Shown: in pieces, positions 48,909 through 59,226 of the stretch
Layout: each line of letters opens with the position of its first letter
Numbering within the stretch: the stretch's first letter is position 1
The notes under the pieces: model-generated
Databases searched by the model: none
What the model saw: only the letters and a program-made list of their open reading frames with translations
What the model was told of the DNA's origin: nothing
Assembly: GCA_007125915.1 (NCBI GenBank)
Contig: SLCH01000171.1
Coordinates: 1 to 64,000, forward strand
Length of the DNA: 64,000 bases
Origin: Syntrophobacteraceae bacterium
Lineage (GTDB): Bacteria; Desulfobacterota; Syntrophobacteria; Syntrophobacterales; Syntrophobacteraceae
Direction of reading: 5' to 3'
Translations under genes and position numbers: made by a program

Positions 48909-50348
48909 TCAGGGCTGTTCTTCCATTCGCCTCTGCAACAACAGCTCGATGGCATCTCCAGGGTCGCGCGGCAGCCTTTGAAATTCCTGGCTGGCTGGTT
49001 GCGACGAAGCCTTCTCTTCCGCACTCTCGCTCTTGTCTTCTTCAACAGAAGTCGTCAGGCCCCTTGTCACTTGCGGCCCTTCCCCGGCAATCAATCCTTC
49101 CGCGGAACTGGATTCTTCCAATTCAAGACCCCCAGGAAAGGAAGGCTCTTCCCTTTGGTGCGCAGGGGGAAAAGATTCTGGAGACAGGGCACTTCCGTCG
49201 ATGTTGAAATCACCCTGCAAAGGAGATTCTTCAACGGTGTCACTCCCTGGGTCAACAGTCGTTGAAGAACCGGAGTCCGCACCCTTTGCACTCACGGGAA
49301 ATTTTCTGACCAGCCCTCCACTCTCTTGCACACTCTGCAGAGATTGAGGCAAAGGAGGCTCCTGCTGAGAACTCCTTTTCATCGGGGAAATGGACGCTCC
49401 AGAATTGGGATCAGGGGCCTTGCCCGCCGTTTTCATGAAATCCCCCAGAGCGCCGGACCCCATCCAGAGGAGTGTCGCCAGGAAACCCGCGATGACCACC
49501 AGGAGTGCCGCCCATTTAAACCTCCGCCGTAAATCACCTCCCCTGCCCTCCAGGTCGCCAATGACCTCCAAAACAATTTTTTTGGTAACGGGTTTCTCAT
49601 TGTATCCAAAGCCCGTGACGAGAGCATTGTCACAAATGATGTTGATACGCCTTGGCACCCCCTTGGCCTCATGCACAATGGTCTGCAGGGCTCCTTTGGT
49701 GAAAATCTCCCCGGATTCGCCTCCCGCCTTTCGCAAGCGCTGCTCAATATACTTGAGACTGTCGTCGGCGGTGAGCGGCTCGAGCCTGGCTCGAACGGCC
49801 AGCCTCTGTTTGAGCTGCCTCAGTTCGGGGCGGTCCAGGATGGCTTCCAGTTCCGGTTGTCCGATGAGCAGAATCTGGAGCAACTTATCCTTGGAAGTCT
49901 CCAGGTTGGAGAGCATTCGAAGGTTTTCCAAGGTTTCCACCGGCATGTTTTGAGCTTCATCGATGATCAGAACCACGTTGCGGTCAGCTTTGTACTCCTC
50001 AATGAGCGCCTCGTGCAATCCATTGACCATTTCAAAAACATCATCGTTGGAGAGCTCCAGTCCCAGATCCCGGTAGATAGTCTTGAGCAGCCCCTTGTAG
50101 CTGACATTGGCGTTGAAAACGATGACCGTCTTCACATGGGCTTCATCAAGGTTTTCGATGAAAGCACGAAGGACCGTGGTCTTTCCAAGCCCCACTTCTC
50201 CCGTGACAGCCAAGAATCCCTTGCGTTGCTGCACACCATAAATCATGGCCCCGAGGGCTTCTTTGTGGCTTGTGCTGAGAAAGAGAAATTCCGGGTCGGG
50301 CGTGATGTGAAAAGGTTCTTTGTCAATGCCGTAATAGTCCAGGTACAT
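48909..50348 (-). CDS. ExeA/GspA-family AAA ATPase with C-terminal TM and acidic low-complexity region
   Basis: YYGIDKEPFHITPDPEFLFLSTSHKEALGAMIYGVQQRKGFLAVTGEVGLGKTTVLRAF, LIIDEAQNMPVETLENLRMLSN. Confidence 0.87.
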   Translation of the reverse strand: MYLDYYGIDKEPFHITPDPEFLFLSTSHKEALGAMIYGVQQRKGFLAVTGEVGLGKTTVLRAFIENLDEAHVKTVIVFNANVSYKGLLKTIYRDLGLELSNDDVFEMVNGLHEALIEEYKADRNVVLIIDEAQNMPVETLENLRMLSNLETSKDKLLQILLIGQPELEAILDRPELRQLKQRLAVRARLEPLTADDSLKYIEQRLRKAGGESGEIFTKGALQTIVHEAKGVPRRINIICDNALVTGFGYNEKPVTKKIVLEVIGDLEGRGGDLRRRFKWAALLVVIAGFLATLLWMGSGALGDFMKTAGKAPDPNSGASISPMKRSSQQEPPLPQSLQSVQESGGLVRKFPVSAKGADSGSSTTVDPGSDTVEESPLQGDFNIDGSALSPESFPPAHQREEPSFPGGLELEESSSAEGLIAGEGPQVTRGLTTSVEEDKSESAEEKASSQPASQEFQRLPRDPGDAIELLLQRRMEEQP

Positions 50349-50446
50349 GAGATTTCGCCTTGTGGGTTGTGTTTTTTCCAGGCTCCTGATTCCAATGGAA
50401 CATCACATGGCGTGAAGAAAACTCCACTCAGGGCACACGCTTTGTT

Positions 50447-51433
50447 TCACTGCAGAATTTCTTTGATGGCCTCAAGAACTGGGTTGACTTCCACAGCCCT
50501 TTGGGGTGGAGCTTTCTGCACCCTCCGCAATGCCTGTTCAACGCAACCATACTGCTCCCAGCCTCTCAACTCGTAGTCAAGGTCCACAGATTTCCACTTG
50601 GGATGCCCTTCTCGTTTCAACCAATCAAGATTCTGGTAGAGAATGGCGGCAACGTTTCCCACATGGCCACAATTATCACCTTTAAAATCGTACGAAACCA
50701 AGACCGCCTTGACTGTCACCGTGGGCACAGGATCAGCAACCCAGGGATAAGCTCCACCAGGAATCGTTGATGCAGGATAAAATTCCATGACATCCTGGTT
50801 GGTGATGGGAATGAGATTCAAGCCATCTTCCCTCGAAACTCCCTCCTGAAAAAGCCTCACCGGATATCCTGCCACATAAAACATGGCGTCCACCTCCCCA
50901 GTCTTGAGCTGAGAAAGCGCCTCATCCGTTCCCACCGTCACCATTTCTTCGGGCTTCAAACCTGAAATCTCGAACAGGAGCCTTGCCGTGAGGAATGTGC
51001 CGCTTCCTTCTTGTCCGATAGCCACCCGTCGGCCGGCCAAATCGTCGAAATCTTTGACACCCTCTCTTGCGACTAAGTGTATCTCTTCGTTGTATAGAGG
51101 AAACACCAACTTAATTTTCTCGGCCACATCGCGGAGGGTTGGGTTGGATTGCACTCTAGCCACAAAGGCCAAAACGTCCGACTGCACAATTCCCAGCTGA
51201 GTCCGGGGTCTTTTATAAACCGCATGAATATTTTCAATGGAACCGCTGGAAGGATAAACACTGAGCATGATGCCACGCGGCCCCACCAGCTGCTGCAAGT
51301 TCAAACCAAACTGGAAGTAAGTGCCCTGCTCACTTCCTGTGATGATTCCCATTTGTGGGACAGCAAAAGCTTTTCCCGAAAACAGACAGACAAAAGAAAA
51401 AACGATGAGTAAAACCCTGGCGCTCTTTTCCAT
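50447..51433 (-). CDS. TAXI-family TRAP transporter solute-binding protein
   Basis: Signal peptide; MGIITGSEQGTYFQFGLNLQQL, LGIVQSDVLAFV, AIGQEGSGTFLTARLLFE, VDAMFYVAGYP. Confidence 0.85.
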   Translation of the reverse strand: MEKSARVLLIVFSFVCLFSGKAFAVPQMGIITGSEQGTYFQFGLNLQQLVGPRGIMLSVYPSSGSIENIHAVYKRPRTQLGIVQSDVLAFVARVQSNPTLRDVAEKIKLVFPLYNEEIHLVAREGVKDFDDLAGRRVAIGQEGSGTFLTARLLFEISGLKPEEMVTVGTDEALSQLKTGEVDAMFYVAGYPVRLFQEGVSREDGLNLIPITNQDVMEFYPASTIPGGAYPWVADPVPTVTVKAVLVSYDFKGDNCGHVGNVAAILYQNLDWLKREGHPKWKSVDLDYELRGWEQYGCVEQALRRVQKAPPQRAVEVNPVLEAIKEILQ

Positions 51434-51886
51434 ACCCTTCCTCCCCTTTCAACGGAAATCAGCATGAAACTCACCCTTGACAGTGGAACCTCATACCGGA
51501 AGACAACAGGGCCCGGAAATATTGAGAGCCCTTAAGATCTCCAATGAAAGCTTCCAAAAATCAATGAGTCAACCCTCGCGTCAAAAACGGAATGCCGGAA
51601 AAACGTACTTTGCAAACAATCAGGGTAGGGACTGCCTTCCGAAGATTGATCTGCAAAAATCCTCATTGACTGTCTTTTACCCAATATAGCGAAAGTGCCG
51701 TTCAATCACCACACGAAACGGGCTGTGGAAAGACCCTTGCGTGTGATGCTCTTCCATATTATTCAGAACAAAGGGCATGAACAAGGTCACTTTCCAAAAG
51801 GAGATTTGGGATGCCCAGCATCCATTCAAGAGGTGCTTTGTTCCTTATCAATCCATGTGACCTTTCATGATTGCTTGACCAGGATT

Positions 51887-53128
51887 TCAAGCCAAAATGC
51901 TGAGGGCATCTTTCATGAGCACCCCTATGGGCATCTTTTGAGGACATCTTTGTTCAGCGGGAGAATAATCCAGCCGGCCCATTCGGCTGCGAACCATTTC
52001 GGGAATGGCCGCAAAAAGCCTTCTGGCCTCACCAGAATCCCCGTAACTGCGGTAATACATGAGGCACCTCATCACATCCTGCACCGGAACTTCATGATTC
52101 ATCGCCCCCTCACAGATTCGCGAACACCCGGCACAGTAGCCCGAAGCGGTTTCAGAAGCGAAGTGCTTGAGGCTTTCTTTGTCATCGCGGGTCAGCCCGG
52201 TGCGATTGAGGGCAGCGGCCACGTTTGACATGAGAATGGTCAGGTTGGGCATTTGAGAGCAGATGTTGGCGATCCGGGGTTCCTCCCACACGGCCATGAG
52301 CCTGGCCTGCCTGTCCGTGAAACCCGCCTGGAGGAATCTTCCCGCCATGCGCATCTCCCCTTCGGTTTCCATGCTCACGGAACCACCGCCTTGCGTCTTC
52401 ATGGCTGTCAGTCCGATGCCCGCCCCGGCACAGGCATCCACCGCTCTTTTCATCCTGTCTTCATGCATCAGCCGGAAATTATAAGTCATCATGATGCCGT
52501 CGATCCAGCCAAGCCTGGCCGCATCCAGCATGCATTCTTCCATGTTGCTGTGGGTGCTGAAGCCAAAGAAGCGAATCTTGCCCTGGGACTTGGCTTTTTC
52601 CGCCCAGGCCTTCATTTCTGCATCCATGCCCCGGAGATTTCTCACACCATGGACGAAGTAGAGATCCACGTAATCTGTTTTCATGCGGTTCAGGGAGCGG
52701 TTGAGGCGATCGGTCATGCCCTGAGGGCGGTGAATTTCGGACTTGGTCACAAGAAATATTTCCTTGCGAGTTTCGGGATGCCTCTCAAAAAACTGCCCGA
52801 TTCCTTCCTCACTCCTTCCCCCGCCATAAGTGGAGGCCGTGTCCCAGTGGGTCACTCCCCAGCGCACAGCCTGCCTGAGAAGCAGCTGGTTGGATGGAAT
52901 GTCAAACATGCCTCCCAGGGAGAGACAGGACACATGAGCGCCCGTTCTCCCGAAGGGTCTGGTCGGAACCACGTGGGAATCCAGCGAATCCCGGGCGGAC
53001 GGCTGTGACCCTGATTGCCCATGAACCCACCGGGGCCAGACCAGGGACCCGGTTCCCAAAACACTGGCGGCTTTCAGAAATCTCCGCCTCGAAAGACTTT
53101 TGTCGTCGGACATAATGCGTCTCCTCAA
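51887..53128 (-). CDS. Tat-exported aldo/keto reductase with C-terminal CxxCxxxC motif
   Basis: Tat signal SRRRFLKAASVLG; AKR motifs WDTASTYGGGRSEEGIG, DYVDLYFVHG; C-terminal YCAGCSRICEG. Confidence 0.85.
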   Translation of the reverse strand: MRRRIMSDDKSLSRRRFLKAASVLGTGSLVWPRWVHGQSGSQPSARDSLDSHVVPTRPFGRTGAHVSCLSLGGMFDIPSNQLLLRQAVRWGVTHWDTASTYGGGRSEEGIGQFFERHPETRKEIFLVTKSEIHRPQGMTDRLNRSLNRMKTDYVDLYFVHGVRNLRGMDAEMKAWAEKAKSQGKIRFFGFSTHSNMEECMLDAARLGWIDGIMMTYNFRLMHEDRMKRAVDACAGAGIGLTAMKTQGGGSVSMETEGEMRMAGRFLQAGFTDRQARLMAVWEEPRIANICSQMPNLTILMSNVAAALNRTGLTRDDKESLKHFASETASGYCAGCSRICEGAMNHEVPVQDVMRCLMYYRSYGDSGEARRLFAAIPEMVRSRMGRLDYSPAEQRCPQKMPIGVLMKDALSILA

Positions 53129-53175
53129 CTTCTATGGTGAAGGCAGCTTTCTCAGCGAAGTTCCGGGCTGAGCCC

Positions 53176-55125
53176 TCATGATCCACGAAGGACCATCGCA
53201 TGGCGTTTCTCCCGGCTTTCGTTCTCCGCGGTCACACGAATCGCCCTTTTGCCGCTCACGGGACATTCGTGTTCGCACACACCGCATCCGATGCATCGGT
53301 GGGGATCTACCTGAGGCAGATGCAGCTTGACCAGAATCTCTATTTCTGCTCCCTCTTGGGTGGAAATGTTGCGTCCAGCTTGGGGGACCAGTTCGATTTC
53401 TCTTTCCGTATTGCGCTGGATTCTCCAGCGCGCTTCATCTCCCACCCACCGCACATAATAGTCCCCCGTGGCCAGAGTTCCCGGTTGCAGAGCGAGCCTT
53501 TCCAGGGTGACAACGATGAAATCATTTTTCATGATTGAGTGGACCCGGTGGATCGAATCACGAATGGGTCTGAAAACCTCGTGCACCACAATGGCTTTGG
53601 GGCTCACGGGACAGTTCTCCTGGCAGACGATGCAGGGCAGATCCATGGTCCAGGGCAGGCAGCGTCCCAGATCCACAAAAGCCATTCCCATTCTGATGGG
53701 CCCCACATCGGCGAATGCCCCTTCTCCGATTTTTTCCTCGAGAGTGATGGGCCTTATGGCCGCCGTGGGACAAATGTGCCCGCAGGCAATGCAGTTGAGC
53801 TGACAGCCGCTTGTCCCCACGCGGAAATTGAGCACGGGGGTCCACAAGCTTTCAATGCCGTGGGAAAGGTCGGCAGGGTGGATGATGTTGGTGGGACAAA
53901 TGCGCATACACTGACCACACTTGATACAACGCTGCAGAAACTCCTTCTCCCTCAAGGCCCCCGGCGGGCGCACCAGGTGGGGATCCCAGTTGGAACCCAG
54001 CAGGCCGCTTAACCTCATGGAAGGAATGCTCACCACTCCAGCGGCAACCGTTAAAACCACCCCCCTTCTTGACATATCGGGCGCATCCCTCTCTCCTCCA
54101 AAAGACCTTTCCGTCCTGTAACCCATCACTCCGTGCTGACAATCATTCAGGCAGTTCATACACAAGACGCACTCATGCTGACGGATGGTGCCCATGGGTT
54201 CACAGGCCCCCTCGCAGTGGGCTTCACACAACGAACAGTCCTGACAGCTCTCGCGGCTCTTTCCCACACGCCACAACGCCCACTTCCCCAGGATTCCCAT
54301 GAGAGCACCCAGGGGACAAATGAAGCGGCAATAGAATCTTGGCACTTTGATGCAAAAAAGAAGAACGGCCACAAAGATCAGGGCGATGAACCAGGCGCCT
54401 TCGTAGAGCCTCGGCTCCATCACTCCCCGGCGGAACGGCTCTCCCACCACGGGAAAAAGAAAAAGGTTGAAGGAGCGATGCATGAGTGGAATGGGATCCA
54501 GAAGTCCCGTCTGAACCGACGACGCAAGGATGCGATGACCGCCCTGAAGAAAAGCCACCAGAAGGCCTGAAGCTCCCGTGAGCAGAAGAATGGATGTCAT
54601 GGCCCTGCTCTTCTTTTCTGAGATCCATGTGGCACGGAAGAGCAGCAGCAGTGACAGCGCGATGACCGCATAAAGGAGCCAGGCCGTCCAGGCACCCCCT
54701 TGAATGACCTTTTGCAGGGCCGCCCCCAGGGCCATGGAGAGCAAAAAAAACAGAAGATAGTACTTGATCACCTGGAAAGGATGATAGCGGTTCTTGGCAT
54801 GGAGGTGCCGAGGCGTTTCGAAACGGCGGCTCCAGTACCCCACGAAGTGTTGAAGTGTGCCGAAGGGACAGACCCATCCGCAAAAAAACCTTCCCAGCAC
54901 AAGGGTGAGCAGGATGGTGAGCAGTGCCCACAGAAGGCCCGAATAGAAGGTGAAAGTGGCGAGAAAAGTGACCATGGCCACCAGGGGATCCAGCTGGAGA
55001 AACCAGTTGGCGGGCCAGCCTCGCAGTTCCCACCATTCTTCCCCCGCCGTGGTCACATAGCAGAACCAGACAAAAAGCAGGAAAAAGAAGACCTGGCTGA
55101 TGCGCCTTACGGTGACGATGGCCAT
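53176..55125 (-). CDS. Membrane polyferredoxin (NapH/NosR/MauM-like 4Fe-4S protein)
   Basis: N-terminal TM helices with GRFFCGWVCPFGTLQ and FYCRFICPLGALMG, then several CxxCxxCxxxCP clusters. Confidence 0.87.
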   Translation of the reverse strand: MAIVTVRRISQVFFFLLFVWFCYVTTAGEEWWELRGWPANWFLQLDPLVAMVTFLATFTFYSGLLWALLTILLTLVLGRFFCGWVCPFGTLQHFVGYWSRRFETPRHLHAKNRYHPFQVIKYYLLFFLLSMALGAALQKVIQGGAWTAWLLYAVIALSLLLLFRATWISEKKSRAMTSILLLTGASGLLVAFLQGGHRILASSVQTGLLDPIPLMHRSFNLFLFPVVGEPFRRGVMEPRLYEGAWFIALIFVAVLLFCIKVPRFYCRFICPLGALMGILGKWALWRVGKSRESCQDCSLCEAHCEGACEPMGTIRQHECVLCMNCLNDCQHGVMGYRTERSFGGERDAPDMSRRGVVLTVAAGVVSIPSMRLSGLLGSNWDPHLVRPPGALREKEFLQRCIKCGQCMRICPTNIIHPADLSHGIESLWTPVLNFRVGTSGCQLNCIACGHICPTAAIRPITLEEKIGEGAFADVGPIRMGMAFVDLGRCLPWTMDLPCIVCQENCPVSPKAIVVHEVFRPIRDSIHRVHSIMKNDFIVVTLERLALQPGTLATGDYYVRWVGDEARWRIQRNTEREIELVPQAGRNISTQEGAEIEILVKLHLPQVDPHRCIGCGVCEHECPVSGKRAIRVTAENESREKRHAMVLRGS

Positions 55126-55161
55126 GGGGACGGCTTTCTTCTGATTTTCATGAGACCTTTT

Positions 55162-56160
55162 TCAGGAGACCTTTAGATGTATGGGTTTCAGCGATTCATA
55201 GCGGGAGGTGCCGACCCCTGCGGACTCAGCCTTCAGAATGAAGGGCAGGTCCAACGCCGTCTTGTCAAGAAGAGTTGCCCCGCAGGCATCCACAGACACC
55301 TGGTCCGTCCCCGCGATGAGGGTGTGCGTGGCCTTGAGATCGGCCAGGGAACCTCCCGTTGGACCATTGGTCATCATGGTCATCGTCCCGTCCAGAATCG
55401 CCAGTGTCGGCTTGACCATCATGGCCAGTTCAGTGATGATGGTGTGGACATCCTGGTGAAAGACATTCCTCCTTCCCCCCAGCAGTCCATACCAATTCTT
55501 CATGATCATGGAAGCTCCACTTCGGTGATGGTCTTTGACGGGAGCCACGCCGATCAACTTGTTGACCCCATGGAAGGGGCCGTAGAGAAGAGGCCATGAT
55601 CGTATGAGCCTGCCCCCGGGCAGGGTTGTGGGGAGGAAAAGATCACTCCTGGGATAAATGACCCGGCCGCCGGCACGGCGGGCAGCCTCCTCGATGCCCG
55701 AGAGCATGAAACAGCTCTGTGGGTCATTGATGGGGTTGTCTGTGACGATCACATCCGCGGCACCTGCCTTGAAACAAAGATGAACGAGCTGCTCCACGAT
55801 GGCTGGATGAGTGGTGGCTGAAAGAATGGGGGGACTGGCAAAGGCCGCATTCACTTTCACAATCACCCGGTCGCCCCCCTTGATGAAAGCCTCGATTCCC
55901 CCAAGGGCGAGAAGGGCCAGTTCCAAGGTTGCGGCACGGTCTTCCCCTCGAACCACCACCAGCTTGTGCTCCATTCCTGGAATGGCAAAATCGGGAAGGC
56001 TCACCTCTTCCGCTTGCTGCTGAACGCCTGATGGCCCCGCAGGATCGTAAAACTTCCAACCCAATAAACCCGTGACACCGACGGCGGCGCCCACTTTCAG
56101 GGAACGCACAAGAAAATCACGCCGATGAAGGGTCTCCTTCTTTTCCATGATCATCCTCAC
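55162..56160 (-). CDS. DUF362 domain-containing protein with Tat-like signal
   Basis: HRRDFLVRSLKVGAAVGVTGL; GGIEAFIKGGDRVIVKVNAAFASPP, NWYGLLGGRRNVFHQDVHTIITELAMMVKPTLAILDG. Confidence 0.83.
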   Translation of the reverse strand: MRMIMEKKETLHRRDFLVRSLKVGAAVGVTGLLGWKFYDPAGPSGVQQQAEEVSLPDFAIPGMEHKLVVVRGEDRAATLELALLALGGIEAFIKGGDRVIVKVNAAFASPPILSATTHPAIVEQLVHLCFKAGAADVIVTDNPINDPQSCFMLSGIEEAARRAGGRVIYPRSDLFLPTTLPGGRLIRSWPLLYGPFHGVNKLIGVAPVKDHHRSGASMIMKNWYGLLGGRRNVFHQDVHTIITELAMMVKPTLAILDGTMTMMTNGPTGGSLADLKATHTLIAGTDQVSVDACGATLLDKTALDLPFILKAESAGVGTSRYESLKPIHLKVS

Positions 56161-57176
56161 CAGTCGAACTCGAGGAGCTTTTGGTGCATACGCCTGGCGA
56201 GCTCCAAAGCTTCTTCCAGGCCGGGAGCATCGTGGACACCAAAGAGCACCGGCCCTTCATGGGCAACCACTTCATAGGCATCGTAGACTTGCAGGACGGC
56301 AGCATGGGGAATTCCCGGCTTTTCAGGCAGAGATTCGGCTCCGAAAAAGCCAAGGAAGTCCACGAATGAGAATGCCAGGCTTTGCGCTTCCTCCCCGGAA
56401 TCCCGCATGGAAAGAAAAGCCGTCATGGTTTTTCCCCGAATGTCATACCGGGCTGTGAGCACATTATCCAGGGCCTCAAAACCAAAGGCATCGGCAGATA
56501 TCAGGTACACACTGTCCGTGAGCAGCCCCTTTTCCGGAAGGAGATCCAATTCCTGAAGGGACGCCCCTTCCCAGGCCAGTTCCGCGATCATGTTTTGCGC
56601 GAAGGCGAGCATCATGTCCTGCATGGTGGGATCGGGGGCCGAAGCGATGATTTCCACATAGTGAGGGCCCTTTGCAAAAAAGAGGGCGTTGTCTGTCCGG
56701 TAGGCAAAAGGCGTCAGATCCAAGTCTTCAGCGGTGCCTCTCTTCTGTCCACTGTAGACAGCAAAGGCGTTGCGATGATCCTCCATGTGGTAGAGAAAAA
56801 CCTCCATCCACTGGCCGGGCAGTCTTTCACTGGCGAACCTCTGAGCCACAAGGCTTTGAAACCCCGCAGAGAGGTAAAATTCCGCTTTCCCGTTGATTTT
56901 ATCCGAGAGATTTTCACTGTGAAAGCGTTCAAGAGGGCTAAAAGGCAACATGCCTTCGGGCATGAAAGGACTCAGGTCCGTTTCCTGGAAGCTCCGGGCG
57001 GACAACCCCTGAGAGGGATCACTCTCTTGATGCGGGGACAAGCTGAAAACCCGAGGGTCGTAGCGGCTTTGCTTCCAGAAAACAGTGCCGCCAATGACTG
57101 CGAGGATCAACAGAATGAGAGCGCCAACCCGAGTTTCACCTTTTCCCCTCTTTCGCATCATCATTGATCTCCACAT
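56157..57176 (-). CDS. Uncharacterised membrane-anchored protein (DUF6599-like)
   Basis: One N-terminal TM; overlaps the DUF362 gene by 4 nt. Confidence 0.65.
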   Translation of the reverse strand: MWRSMMMRKRGKGETRVGALILLILAVIGGTVFWKQSRYDPRVFSLSPHQESDPSQGLSARSFQETDLSPFMPEGMLPFSPLERFHSENLSDKINGKAEFYLSAGFQSLVAQRFASERLPGQWMEVFLYHMEDHRNAFAVYSGQKRGTAEDLDLTPFAYRTDNALFFAKGPHYVEIIASAPDPTMQDMMLAFAQNMIAELAWEGASLQELDLLPEKGLLTDSVYLISADAFGFEALDNVLTARYDIRGKTMTAFLSMRDSGEEAQSLAFSFVDFLGFFGAESLPEKPGIPHAAVLQVYDAYEVVAHEGPVLFGVHDAPGLEEALELARRMHQKLLEFDW

Positions 57177-57484
57177 GATGTTTTTTTCATTTCAAATACT
57201 GACATTCTTTGTCCTCCAAGGTCAATGACCCTCCCCATTCTTTTGAGAGGACCTTTTGCATCAACGGCTTGCCCCACGGAGTGACTCCCCCCCTGCCGGC
57301 GAAAAGTCCGTGCGTGTCATGGAAATGAAAAGAGCGAAGGCACCTGGAGGAAAATGATCATGCGGACATCTTCGGCACTTGAAGGTCTTGAAAAGTCCCT
57401 TGAAAGTCTTTGAAGAGCAAGCTAAATGAGTTTTTTTGAACCATCTCTGAACGGCAACCGTTTTTTTGCACCACCACCCATGAG

Positions 57485-59173
57485 TTGAATCGTGGAAACG
57501 ACATGAAGAACTGGACCCTCGAAAAAGAGATCCGGACCCTCCAGAAGCAGCTCATTGCAGAGGAAGGCGATTTTTCCGCAACGTATGTGGCAGTGAATGA
57601 CCTCGCCCGGCTGCTCCATTCTCACCCGCAGAAAGCCTCCCAGGAAACGGTCAGCACCCTCGCCTCGGTGCTGAAAAGTCAGGAACACCGATCTCAGAAA
57701 CAAGCTTTTTTTCTGTACAAGGAAGCGGCTCTGAGCCTCACTGCTCTCGCGGTTTCCCCCCGCACCGGACCACTGGTGTCAACAAATGCACTGCTCACCC
57801 TGAAAAGGCTTGCGGTGAGCGAGAAGGGCCCCCCTCACAGAGCCGCAACGGAGGCATTGGGCTCTCTTCCCCTGGGTATTAAAGGCCCTCCTCTGGAGCA
57901 AGAGAAAGCTCTCAGGCACTCCAGTGAATCTATCACATGGTCCGAGCTTCTTCATGAAGCCAGGGTTCCGCGTTCCATGAAAATAAGGGTGTATGGAAGA
58001 AGCCTTGCGGTGGATTGTGGTCAGGAGGACCAGTGGTTTGTGGTCAAGTTTCTTCTCCGCGAGGACTCCGTGATTCTGAGTCTGCGGGAAATCCAGTGGA
58101 TGAAACACCTTGAAGAGCTCTGCCTTTCAATTCCCATGAGATTTGACATCCCGAAACCCTTTGAAATCAAAGGAAATAGCCTGCTGGCACTGAAAGACGG
58201 CCCCCGCGCCCAAATGGCCGTGGAAGGGTTTCACAACGAAGCTTATGCCATCGCTTTCTGGGCCCATCGGGATTATTATTGCTACATCAACGAACACGAC
58301 CACGGGACACCCCTCAGCCCCCCAGAGTTCACCGGGGCTCTCCACCGCAATGCCTGGCTCCTGGGAAGGCTCACCTCCCGGGGCATCATTCACTCGGCCC
58401 CCATACCCCTCTTTCATAACCGTGTCCAGAGGGGAAGAAGAGCTGATGGAGGAGTTTATCAATGGCAGCGACGCGGCAGGCTGGATCGCTGGCTCCACTC
58501 ATGCCGATTTCCCAATATTGGGTTGACGGGCATCAGGGACCTGGAACACCTCATTTCATTTGAAGGCTCCCCACAACAGCTCTACCACCACATTGGAACA
58601 CACATCCTCAGCCTTCTGCTGGTGGCAGGCAGTTATTACCGCAACAAGGATGCCAGCCGCCTGGGCCTCGATGAAAAGGGAAACCCTGTGGATACCCGCC
58701 ACCTTTTTGACGTGAGCCACCTTCAAGAGTCCATCCTTGCCGTTGTGGACGGCTATCACCGGGGTTTCACTGGCCAAGCGCTGATGGAAGACATGGAAGG
58801 AACGGCCCTGGAACTGGCCATTCAGATGCGTGAGGAAATGGGCCTTGATAAACACATGGAAGAAATTCTGCGGGCAACAGACCAGAGGGAAATGACGGAG
58901 GATCACTTTCAGCAGTTTTTAAGGGAAAGGGGATTTTCCCAGGAAGTCTCAACAGGATTCCACCAAGGGGAGAAGGACATTTCTATTCTCACAGGCCCTC
59001 ATCTCGGAGGCTTCAACCAGCACATTTCCATTCCCCAGATGATCGACTTCATCGCCACCGCCGCTGCCTTGTGCGTCGCCAGCCATCACAAGAATCCGGG
59101 CTCTGCTGCAGAAAAGGTGCATCAAAGGCGGGCAGACCCAATGCAGTTTTTGGAAGAAGCCCTGTCCCCATGA
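57485..59173 (+). CDS. SidJ-related pseudokinase-like protein
   Basis: Helical N-terminus followed by kinase-fold-like elements: WFVVKFLL...REIQWMKHLEEL (beta3 Lys/alphaC Glu-like) and LTSRGIIHSAPIPLFHN (catalytic-loop-like). Confidence 0.5.
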   Translation: MNRGNDMKNWTLEKEIRTLQKQLIAEEGDFSATYVAVNDLARLLHSHPQKASQETVSTLASVLKSQEHRSQKQAFFLYKEAALSLTALAVSPRTGPLVSTNALLTLKRLAVSEKGPPHRAATEALGSLPLGIKGPPLEQEKALRHSSESITWSELLHEARVPRSMKIRVYGRSLAVDCGQEDQWFVVKFLLREDSVILSLREIQWMKHLEELCLSIPMRFDIPKPFEIKGNSLLALKDGPRAQMAVEGFHNEAYAIAFWAHRDYYCYINEHDHGTPLSPPEFTGALHRNAWLLGRLTSRGIIHSAPIPLFHNRVQRGRRADGGVYQWQRRGRLDRWLHSCRFPNIGLTGIRDLEHLISFEGSPQQLYHHIGTHILSLLLVAGSYYRNKDASRLGLDEKGNPVDTRHLFDVSHLQESILAVVDGYHRGFTGQALMEDMEGTALELAIQMREEMGLDKHMEEILRATDQREMTEDHFQQFLRERGFSQEVSTGFHQGEKDISILTGPHLGGFNQHISIPQMIDFIATAAALCVASHHKNPGSAAEKVHQRRADPMQFLEEALSP

Positions 59174-59226
59174 AAGGCCATGCTTTTTCTTTTTCAGGAC
59201 CTTGGGTTTTGTTATTTCAGACTCTT

